A stretch of DNA of 64,000 bases, from positions 2,366,501-2,430,500 of the forward strand of contig NZ_CP033069.1 of the NCBI RefSeq assembly GCF_003669015.1. Direction: 5' to 3'. Position numbers and translations under genes: made by a program. Below the pieces are notes generated by a model. It did no database searches and was not told the origin of the DNA. It saw only the letters and a list, made by a program, of their open reading frames with translations. Positions 55,858-64,000 of the stretch are shown here, one piece after another. Position 1 is the first letter of the stretch, and each line of letters begins with the position of its first letter. Source of the DNA: Acidovorax sp. 1608163 (GTDB lineage: Bacteria; Pseudomonadota; Gammaproteobacteria; Burkholderiales; Burkholderiaceae_C).

Positions 55858-57177
55858 TCAGACGCCGAAAGATTGCTTCAAAAACGAGAGCACCCCAGTC
55901 CACGACTGCTGGTCGGCCAGGGCATTGGGCGCGGGCGAGCCGCCCGTGGTGCTGAGCCGCCTCGACACCGGATGGGCATACACCAGCTGCGTAGTGGGCA
56001 CAAACGGGAACAGGATGGAGTGCCCTGCCCCCTCAAAGTCCAGGTGCTGCACGGCATGGGGGTGCGCGTGGCGGGCCAGCCGGTCAGCCACCATGCGGCA
56101 GTACAGGCTCGATGGCCAAGAACCGTCGTCGCTGGCCGACAGCAGCAGCACCGGGCCTGCAATGCGTTCCACCGCGATGGCAGCACGCTCCACCGCATCG
56201 GCATCCTGCAGGGCCGTGAGCAAGGCGTTTGCATGGCGGCGCGGCTCGGGGCCTTCGTCCCATGGCTGCCAGGTGGCCGTGCGGTTGGCTTGCCACAGGT
56301 GCGGCAGGGGCTGGCCCCGGTACAGCCAGGCGGGGCCGTTGCGGCTGTCGGGCCCCAGGGCTGGGTCGCAGGCGTTTTGTGCGCTGTGCACCACCGCGCC
56401 GGGCACGTAGGCAATGACGGCAGACACCCATTGCGGAAACATCGATCCCAGCAGCAGCACCAGCTCGCCACCGCGCGACTGCCCGCTGAGCGCCACCTGC
56501 CCCCGGTGGGGTCGCAGATGCCTATGCACCCATTGCAGGGCGTTTTCAAAATACTCCAGCGGTGTGTTGGAGATGTAGTCGGGCAAGCCCGGCGCCTTGA
56601 AGTAGCCCAGCGCCAGGGCTGCGTAGCCGTGCGATGCGTACAGCGCAGCACGCGGCTCGTTGAGCCCGCCCCCCGATCCGTTGAGCACCACGATCACTGG
56701 CGGCGCTAGGCCATCCACACGCGGTGCGGGGGTGAACAGCGTGGCCACCAAGCCGTCCTCGCGCACCTCGCGCCGCGTCACGCCCTCGCCTGCCAGCTGT
56801 TGCACTAGGTCAGCTTCAACGATTGAACCTGCGTCAGCGCCTTGGCGTGTGACGCTGATGGTGGTGGTCAGTGCAGCCGAAGGCTCGGCGGCAAACAGCT
56901 CGCGCGGGGCGCGGCCCCCCTCTGGCACTTGCGACCACACCAGCCCCATGGGCGATACGCCCTCGTAGCTACCTTCCACAGGCGCATCGCGCTGCAGGTC
57001 TACCTGACCCTGCGCATCGGCCACAAAGTCGGCCTGGGCGCGCCAGTGCACGCCAGGGCCGCGCACCGTGGTGCTGTGCAGGGTGATGCGCTCGCCGGGC
57101 GCCAGGCCCTGCACGGTGATGTGGCGCGGCACGTCGATCAAGGCGTGCTGCGGCGTGATGGTGAGCAAAGCCGTCAT
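55858..57177 (-). CDS. acyl-CoA thioesterase/BAAT-like hydrolase
   Basis: A 439-residue protein. The N-terminal beta-sandwich (LIDVPRHITVQGLAPGERI, GSYEGVSPMGLVWSQV) is the acyl-CoA thioester hydrolase/bile-acid-CoA amino acid N-acyltransferase N domain. The C-terminal alpha/beta-hydrolase domain has PPVIVVLNGSGGGLNEPRA, YASHGYAALALGYF and the nucleophile elbow SGQSRGGELVLLL (Ser), with a late His in GAGHSILFPF. It should cleave or transfer an acyl group. It lies between the substrate-binding protein and the CMD fusion in one operon; the substrate is presumably derived from the imported compound (inference). Confidence 0.85.
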   Translation of the reverse strand: MTALLTITPQHALIDVPRHITVQGLAPGERITLHSTTVRGPGVHWRAQADFVADAQGQVDLQRDAPVEGSYEGVSPMGLVWSQVPEGGRAPRELFAAEPSAALTTTISVTRQGADAGSIVEADLVQQLAGEGVTRREVREDGLVATLFTPAPRVDGLAPPVIVVLNGSGGGLNEPRAALYASHGYAALALGYFKAPGLPDYISNTPLEYFENALQWVHRHLRPHRGQVALSGQSRGGELVLLLGSMFPQWVSAVIAYVPGAVVHSAQNACDPALGPDSRNGPAWLYRGQPLPHLWQANRTATWQPWDEGPEPRRHANALLTALQDADAVERAAIAVERIAGPVLLLSASDDGSWPSSLYCRMVADRLARHAHPHAVQHLDFEGAGHSILFPFVPTTQLVYAHPVSRRLSTTGGSPAPNALADQQSWTGVLSFLKQSFGV

Positions 57178-57217
57178 ACGGGGTGCCGCCTTGGTGCTGT
57201 TCTGTGATGTGGGCCGA

Positions 57218-58786
57218 TTACTTGGCCGCGCGCGTGACCTGCAGCGCCGTGGTGCGGTCGCTCAGCAGCGGGGTAACCTTCAGCCCCTTTTTGGCGGCCC
57301 AGATGTTCTGGTAGTGGAACAACGGGATATGGCCCACGTCGTCCGTCACCAGCTTGGCCGCGTGGCGGAAAATGGCGGAGCGGCGGTCGGCCGAGAACTC
57401 CACCGTGGCAGCATCCAGCGCCTTGTCCACCGATTCATTGTTGTAACGCCCCCAGTTGTTGGCGCCCCGGCCGCGTTTGGCGTCGGTGGTGGCCAGGGTT
57501 TGCAGCAGGCCATAGCCCGCCTCGCCCGTGCCATTGCCCCAGGCGATCACGCTCACGGCGTAGTCGTTTTTGTTGGCGCGGCTGGAGTACGCGGCCCATG
57601 GCACCACCTCCACCTTGGTCTTCACGCCCACACGGCTCCAGAACTGGGCCACAGCCTGCACCGTCTCAGGTGCCTGGGGGTAGCGGTCGCCGGGCACGTG
57701 GATGGTGATCTGAAAGCCCTGGGCAAACCCCGCATCGGCCAGCAGCTTCTTGGCCTGCTCGGGGTTGTAGGCAATGTCTTTGACCTCGGGGTTGTAGCCA
57801 AAGCTGCCCTTGGGCATCCACTGGTTGGCTTCGGTCACGGTGCCTTGCAGCACGCGGTCGGCCAACGCCTTGCGGTTGATGGCCACCGACAGGGCCTGGC
57901 GCACGCGCTGGTCGCGCAGTGGGTTCTCGGCCAGCGGCTTGCCCGCGTTGTCGGTGATGAATTCGTTGGCACCGGGCTTGAAGCTGGGCTGCAGCAGCAG
58001 CACACGCAGGCCGGGGTAGGTATACACGCTCACGGTGGGCGTCTTGCGCAGCTTCTCCACATCGGTCACGGCCACCTTGTCGATCACGTCTACATCGCCC
58101 GCCAGAAGTGCGGCAGTTCGGGCGGCACCGTTGTTGATGAAGCGGTAGGTGACCTTCTCCCACTCGGGCTTGGGGCCGTAGTAGCCAGGGTTGCGCTCAA
58201 ACACGGTGCGGTCGCCCGGCGTGAACGAGACAAACTTGTATGGGCCCGTGCCCACCACGGCGCGGCCTGCGTTGTAGTCCTCGGTCTTGCTCTTCTCGCC
58301 CACATGCTTGCTCACGATGTAGATGGAGGCGATCTCCAGCGGCAGCATGGGGTTGGGGGTGTTGGTCTTGACGATGACGGTGTGGGCGTCTTTGGCGGTG
58401 ACAGATTCCACCGTGCGCAGCGCACCGGCATACGACGCGACGGAGCCCGGCACGTTGCGCGCCCGGGTGAACGAATACACGATGTCGTCGGCCGAGAAGG
58501 CCTTGCCGTCTTGCCACTGGATGTCGCTGCGCAGCTTGAACTCCCAGGTTTTTTCATCGAGCGATTTCCAGCTCGAAGCCAGCGCGGGCTCCAGCTTGCC
58601 GCCGTCGCGCGAGTTGATGATCGAATCCCAGAAGTGCAGCGCCAACGAGCGGTCGCCCGCATGGTTGTTGAGCTGCGGGTCCACCGACGAGATGGGGTCG
58701 GCAAAGGCGATAGACAGGTTCTGGGCCTGGGCGCTGGCGGCCAGCAAGGCGGCCGCAGCGATCACGGCAAGGCGCAAGGGGGTCAT
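57218..58786 (-). CDS. ABC importer substrate-binding protein, family 5
   Basis: A 522-residue periplasmic binding protein of the dipeptide/oligopeptide/nickel class (SBP_bac_5). The signal peptide is MTPLRLAVIAAAALLAASAQA. Domain blocks include LEPALASSWKSLDEKTWEFK, FSADDIVYSFTRARN and GTGPYKFVSFTPGDR. It resembles the KPN_01854 family I recall in association with CMD/peroxidase and monooxygenase genes. CCGGAGATTGACCCC precedes ATG 58786; the frame upstream to 59092 is antisense to nothing useful and overlaps the ATPase gene. The ligand is unknown. Confidence 0.88.
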   Translation of the reverse strand: MTPLRLAVIAAAALLAASAQAQNLSIAFADPISSVDPQLNNHAGDRSLALHFWDSIINSRDGGKLEPALASSWKSLDEKTWEFKLRSDIQWQDGKAFSADDIVYSFTRARNVPGSVASYAGALRTVESVTAKDAHTVIVKTNTPNPMLPLEIASIYIVSKHVGEKSKTEDYNAGRAVVGTGPYKFVSFTPGDRTVFERNPGYYGPKPEWEKVTYRFINNGAARTAALLAGDVDVIDKVAVTDVEKLRKTPTVSVYTYPGLRVLLLQPSFKPGANEFITDNAGKPLAENPLRDQRVRQALSVAINRKALADRVLQGTVTEANQWMPKGSFGYNPEVKDIAYNPEQAKKLLADAGFAQGFQITIHVPGDRYPQAPETVQAVAQFWSRVGVKTKVEVVPWAAYSSRANKNDYAVSVIAWGNGTGEAGYGLLQTLATTDAKRGRGANNWGRYNNESVDKALDAATVEFSADRRSAIFRHAAKLVTDDVGHIPLFHYQNIWAAKKGLKVTPLLSDRTTALQVTRAAK

Positions 58787-58850
58787 GGGGTCAATCTCCG
58801 GTTGAATGCGGTCAAGGGCGAAAACGGTGTGGAAGCGGTTTGAAAAATGC

Positions 58851-59857
58851 TCAGGCGCCGTCATTGAGGTGGCAAGCGCTGGCGTGCTGGATGGCAATGC
58901 CGCGCAGCGTGGGCACCTCGGTGGCGCAGCGCGGCATGGCCTGCGGGCAGCGCGGATGAAAGTGGCAGCCCGAGGGCGGGTGGATGGGGCTGGGAATCTC
59001 GCCCCGAATCGCGCCAAAGTGCGTGCCCCGGTTGCCAATGCGCGGGATTTCTGCCAGCAGGGCACGGGTGTAGGGGTGGTTGGGGCGGGCAAACAGCTCT
59101 TCGACCGGCGCGGTTTCCACCACGCGGCCCAGGTACATCACGACCACCCGGTCGCTCAGGTGCTCGATCACGCCCAGGTCATGGCTGATGAACAGGTAGG
59201 CCAGGCCCAACTGGTCGCGCAGGTCCATGAACAGGTTCAGGATTTGCGCCTGAATGGACACGTCGAGTGCTGCTACGGCCTCGTCGCATACCAGCAGCGT
59301 GGGCTGCACCGCCAGCGCCCGGGCAATGCCAATGCGCTGGCGCTGGCCGCCGCTGAACTGGTGCGGGTAGCGAAAGCGCAGCGATGGGTCCAGCCCCGCA
59401 CGTGCAAGCTGGGCGCACACGTAGTCGTCCTCGCCCGCTGCATCGGTCAGGCCGTGCAGCCGGGCGGCCTCGCCCACTATGCGCGCCACGCGCAGGCGGG
59501 GGTTCAGGCTGCCAAACGGGTCTTGAAACACCATTTGCGTGGCCAGGCGCGCCGCGGTGCGCTCTGGCCCTTGCAGGCTATGCAGCGCACGGCCTTGGGC
59601 CAGCACCTCGCCCTCGGTGGGCTGCAGCAGGCCTACGGCAATGCGCCCCAGGGTGGACTTGCCACAGCCGGACTCGCCCACGAGCCCCACGACTTCGCCA
59701 GGGTTTACTTGCAGGTCCACACCGTCTACCGCGTGCGTCACCACGGGTGCCTTCGCCAGACCCAGGCGCTGCAGGGCCTGGCTCACCGGGCCTTTAGGCG
59801 CCTGCTTGCCAAAACGCTGCGCGACGCCGCGCAGCTCAATCAAAGGGGTGGTTGCGT

Positions 59858-59861
<4 letters not shown>
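58851..59861 (-). CDS. ABC importer ATP-binding protein (DppF-like)
   Basis: A 336-residue ATPase. Walker A GLVGESGCGKSTLGR, signature FSGGQRQRIGIARAL, Walker B LLVCDEAVAALDVS, H-loop FISHDLGV; the C-terminal oligopeptide-type extension has CHFHPRCPQAMPRC with Cys typical of DppF/OppF. MNATTPLIEL at 59861 overlaps the previous ATPase stop by ATGA. It works as the second nucleotide-binding subunit of the importer. Confidence 0.92.
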
Positions 59862-60873
<1,012 letters not shown>

Positions 60874-60877
<4 letters not shown>

Positions 60878-61782
60878 TTTTCTAGCCTTGGGTTCAGCAC
60901 ATCGCGCAATTGGTCACCCACCAGATTGATGGCCACGATGGTGCCCAGCAGCGCCAGGCCCGGGAAGAAGCTGATCCAGTACTCGTGGGACAGCAGATAT
61001 TGGTAGCCGTTGGAGATAAGCAGCCCGAGCGATGGCTCGGTGATGGGCACGCCCAGACCCAGGAAGGACAGCGTGGCCTCCAGCGTGATGGCGCGTGCCA
61101 CCTGCAGCGCACCAATGACCAGCAGCGGCGGCAGGCAGTTGGGCAGGATGTGCCCGGTGACAATGCGCCAGGGCCCAATGCCCTGCCCCCGAGCTGCTTC
61201 GACGTATTCGCGCCGCGCCTCCACCAGGGCCTGGCCCCGGGCGGTGCGGGCGTAGTAGGCCCATTCCAGCAGCACCAGCGTGAGCACCACGTTGCCAATG
61301 CCCTTGCCCATGTAGGCCAGGATCATCAACGCCATGAGGATGGTGGGAAACGACAGCAGCAAGTCCACCAACCGCATCAGCGCCGCATCGACCTTGCCTC
61401 CAGCGTAGGCGGCCAGCAGGCCCAACAGGGTGCCCAGCACCGCCGCAATCAGGGCCGATCCCACGCCCACCAGCAAGCTGATGCGCAGGCCGTAAATGAT
61501 GGCCGAATACAGGTCACGCCCCTGCCCGTCGGTGCCCAGCACGTAGCGGTAGCCGCCCTCTGCACTGGTGCTGCCGGGGGGCAGGCGCGCGTCCATCACA
61601 TCCAGCTGCATGAGGTCGTAGGGGTTTTGCGGCGTGATCCAGGGCGCGCACAGGGCGGCGATGGCCACCAGGGCCAGCACCACCAAGCCGCCAAGGGCCA
61701 CGCGCGATTGCACAAAGTCCGTGCCCACGCGCCACCAGATCGAGCGGTCTCTGACCGCAGGGGTAGGTGTTGCCCCGCTCAT
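60874..61782 (-). CDS. ABC importer permease (DppC-like)
   Basis: A 302-residue inner-membrane permease. The first helix is near residue 30 (LGGLVVLALVAIAALCAPW); further helices include LVGVGSALIAAVLGTLLGLL and LSFPTILMALMIL. The EAA-type coupling loop is YVEAARGQGIGPWRIVTGHIL. It pairs with the DppB-like permease, whose stop it overlaps by ATGA. Confidence 0.92.
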
Positions 61783-62756
61783 GCTGCGCCCTCCAGCCGC
61801 ACGCGCGGGTCAAGCAGGCGGTAGAGCACGTCCACCAGCAAATTGAGTGTCACAAAGATCACAACCACCACCATGAGATAAGCAACCACCACGGGGCGGT
61901 CCAGCGAATTGATGCTGTCCAAAATGAGCTTGCCCGCGCCCGGCCAGGCAAAGATGGACTCGGTGACCACTGCGTAAGCGATGGTCGATCCCAGCTCCAG
62001 GCCCAGCACCGTGACCAGTGGAATCAGCGTGTTGCGTAGCACATGCATGAGCACCACGCGCAGGGGCGAGAGGCCCTTGGCGCGCGCAAACTTCACAAAG
62101 TCTTGCGGCAGCACCTCACGCACCCCGGCGCGTGTGAGCCGCAGCACCAGCGAAATCTTGAACAGCGCCAGATTGAACGCGGGCAGCACCAGGTGCTGCA
62201 GCCCGTCCCACGTCAGCCAGGACCATTGCACGCCCAGCAGAGAGCGTGTCTCGCCCCGGCCACTGGCGGGCAGCCAGCCCAGTTGCACGCTGAACACCAT
62301 GATGAGCATCAGCGCCACCCAAAACGCAGGCAACGAGAACCCCACAATGCTGCCCGCCATAAGCCCTTTGGACAGCGGATGCTCGGGCCGCATACCCGCC
62401 CACAGCCCCAGCGGCACACCCAGCACCACCGCCAGCAGCAAAGCGGCCACGGCCAGCTCTAGCGTGGCGGGCAAACGGTGCAGGATGAGACGCACAGCGT
62501 CTTCTTGGTAGACGAAACTCTTGCCTAGCTCACCACGCACGGCACCCTCGACAAACGCAAGGTATTGCTGCCACGGGGGCTTGTCCAGCCCCAGGCGGGC
62601 AATGGCCGCCAGGCGTTCGGCCTGGTTCATGTCGTCGCCCACCAGGATGTCCACCGGGTTGCCAATGGAGTGCAGGCCCACAAAGACGATCATCGTCATC
62701 ACCCACACCACCAGCGCGGCCTGGGCCAAGCGGCGCAGCAGCCAGCCCAGCGTCAT
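61779..62756 (-). CDS. ABC importer permease (DppB-like)
   Basis: A 325-residue inner-membrane permease. It opens with LLRRLAQAALVVWVMTMIVF and GNPVDILVGDDMN. The helices LAVAALLLAVVLGVPLGLW and FWVALMLIMVFSVQLGWL follow, and the coupling loop is FVKFARAKGLSPLRVVLMHVL. The ATG overlaps the stop of the monooxygenase gene by ATGA. It forms the membrane pore with the DppC-like subunit. Confidence 0.93.
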   Translation of the reverse strand: MTLGWLLRRLAQAALVVWVMTMIVFVGLHSIGNPVDILVGDDMNQAERLAAIARLGLDKPPWQQYLAFVEGAVRGELGKSFVYQEDAVRLILHRLPATLELAVAALLLAVVLGVPLGLWAGMRPEHPLSKGLMAGSIVGFSLPAFWVALMLIMVFSVQLGWLPASGRGETRSLLGVQWSWLTWDGLQHLVLPAFNLALFKISLVLRLTRAGVREVLPQDFVKFARAKGLSPLRVVLMHVLRNTLIPLVTVLGLELGSTIAYAVVTESIFAWPGAGKLILDSINSLDRPVVVAYLMVVVVIFVTLNLLVDVLYRLLDPRVRLEGAA

Positions 62757-64000
62757 GCCTGTGCCACCGGTTCAGCCGCACCGGCTGGCACGGCTTCGTC
62801 GTAGGGCGGAAACTCAGCGGGTGTCCATTCCGTGCCGTCCAGCTCGGGCTCGGCATAGGCCTGCATGGCGCTGTAATGGGTTTGCACGTCCTGCGCCAGC
62901 AGGCCTGCCGCCAGCCCACGGGCCAGGCGCTGCGCACCATCGCTGATTTGCGGAATGTCGCCAGCGCCCGCGCCTTGCGACAACGCTGCGGCGTAGTTGA
63001 AGCAATGCACGCGCTCCAGCCCCGGCAAGGCCCCCGGCGTGCGCGGCTGGAACTCAAACACCGGCCCCAGGTCGGGCGAGCCCGCCAGCTCAGCATCGGG
63101 CACACCATCGGCTGGCGCGAACCGATCACCCCAGGTGCGCACATGGGGAGCCAGCCGCGCAAACTCAGGCCGCTGGCCCCAGTCGGTGCGAAAGCCGGTG
63201 CAGAAAATCACAAAGTCGGCGGCCAGTGGGCCTTTGCCGGTGTCGATGCGCAGCACGCCATCGCTGCGCTGCTGCACGCCGGTCACGGGGGTGTTCAGGT
63301 GGAAATGCGCGTTGGTATGGCGCGATACCCGCAGTGTGCTGCCATGGGGTGGCGGCACTTGCGAGATGTTGATGTACCGCCGAAAGCGCCACTTCCACTC
63401 GTCAGGCAGGGCCCAGAAGCCCTGGGACATGCCGGGGTTGCCTGCCCCCTTGCCTTTGTTGACGCGCGGCAGCTCGGCGCGGCGGATCAGCAAATCCACG
63501 CGTGCAGCGCCATGCTCCAGCGCCGTTGCGGCGGCGTCCATGGCCGACGAGCCACCGCCAATCACGGCCACACGCAGGCCGCGCAGTGCTTCCCCATCCC
63601 ACTCGTGTGAGGAATGCACCCAGCGCTCACGCGGCACCTGGGTGGCCCAGTCGGGCAGCCAAGGGCCACCCAGGCCGTCGCGCCCGGTGGCCAGCACGGC
63701 ATGGCGGGCCAGCACGGTGTAGGGCCGGGGCGCTGCGCCCGGGGTTTCGTCCCGCAGGCTCAGTTGCACCACGCCGTCGCCACGCGGTTGCACATCTTGC
63801 AAATGCTGGTGGTTGCGCACATCCAGGCCCAGCACCTGGCGGTACCAGCGAAGGTAGTCGGCCCATTGCAGGCGCGGAATTTTGTCGAGTGCTTGCCACT
63901 GCTCCAGGCCAAACTGGGCCTCGAACCAGGCGCGGAAGGTCAGCGCGGGCAGGCCCAGCGCGGGGCCCGTGAGCTCTTTGGGGCTGCGCAGGGTTTCCAT
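62753..64000 (-). CDS. flavin-containing monooxygenase-like protein, 5' end missing
   Basis: At least 415 residues; the N-terminal FAD-binding GxGxxG motif is absent, so the gene starts beyond the right edge. The visible part has LQWADYLRWYRQVLGLDV, ATGRDGLGGPWLPDW, the NADPH Rossmann site VAVIGGGSSAMDAAATAL, and the closing FAD block DFVIFCTGFRTD and FNYAAALSQGAGAGDIPQ. This fits flavin monooxygenases acting on soft nucleophiles. It is translationally coupled (ATGA) to the importer permease, which suggests the importer brings in its substrate. Confidence 0.85.
   Translation of the reverse strand: METLRSPKELTGPALGLPALTFRAWFEAQFGLEQWQALDKIPRLQWADYLRWYRQVLGLDVRNHQHLQDVQPRGDGVVQLSLRDETPGAAPRPYTVLARHAVLATGRDGLGGPWLPDWATQVPRERWVHSSHEWDGEALRGLRVAVIGGGSSAMDAAATALEHGAARVDLLIRRAELPRVNKGKGAGNPGMSQGFWALPDEWKWRFRRYINISQVPPPHGSTLRVSRHTNAHFHLNTPVTGVQQRSDGVLRIDTGKGPLAADFVIFCTGFRTDWGQRPEFARLAPHVRTWGDRFAPADGVPDAELAGSPDLGPVFEFQPRTPGALPGLERVHCFNYAAALSQGAGAGDIPQISDGAQRLARGLAAGLLAQDVQTHYSAMQAYAEPELDGTEWTPAEFPPYDEAVPAGAAEPVAQA

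Noticed and set aside
58787..59092. 102-residue N-terminal extension of the binding protein
   Set aside because: A signal peptide with a proper ribosome-binding site starts at 58786, and the extension overlaps the ATPase gene.

Overview
The window reads as chromosome of a betaproteobacterium of the family Comamonadaceae, most likely Acidovorax or a close relative. I base this on the high GC content, the gene set (aceE-aceF-lpdA with a lipoylated E3, iscRSUA-hscBA-fdx, a DUF3079 protein, a CSD-DUF1294 fusion) and many copies of a short palindrome (tagcgctt...aagcgct...gctatcaaaa) that I associate with this family. This assignment is recognition, not a search result.

Layout. 1-2432: a DUF4166 protein and a membrane-anchored TIGR01777-type epimerase. 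2666-7000: an AT-rich accessory block on the minus strand, with an alpha/beta-hydrolase fused to a P-loop NTPase, an AAA-like ATPase with a helical-repeat C-terminus, and a small ORF joined to it through a G8 tract; it looks like an uncharacterised defence or conflict system. 7384-10105: another ATPase and an aspartate kinase. 10258-14475: a large M48 metallopeptidase split by a one-base frameshift, and a DUF3079 protein. 14532-20793: the pyruvate dehydrogenase operon, divergent from a PAS histidine kinase/FixJ-type regulator pair (20957-24138). 24210-33266: folD, prlC, a glutaredoxin-like secreted protein, rpiA, pyrD, a yqjDEK-like trio, an FAD oxidoreductase and a deacetylase-family amidohydrolase. 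33458-33648: two identical tRNA-Val(CAC) genes. 33680-39962: dnaQ and the Fe-S assembly operon, in which iscU carries a one-base frameshift. 40208-46258: uvrB, an aromatic/aspartate aminotransferase, a nucleotidyltransferase-like protein, a DODA-type dioxygenase and a CoA transferase. 46581-48440: an AT-rich O-GlcNAc-transferase-like gene, probably acquired. 48565-54120: a CSD-DUF1294 protein, a YgiQ radical SAM protein, two GNAT acetyltransferases and small unknowns. 54594-64000: a tightly coupled minus-strand operon of a flavin monooxygenase (cut by the window edge), a complete dipeptide-type ABC importer, a BAAT/thioesterase-like hydrolase and a CMD-peroxidase fusion.

Three things deserve attention. 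First, the accessory block at 2666-7000. Second, three probable one-base losses or slips in G/C runs (iscU, the M48 gene and the end of the AAA ATPase); together they suggest homopolymer sequencing error, although the ATPase case would also fit slippage. Third, three palindromic intergenic elements (164, 166 and 113 bp) with different terminal inverted repeats but a similar core built around a central hairpin.

Exact starts were moved inward from the longest reading frame where a ribosome-binding site or the family start supported it.
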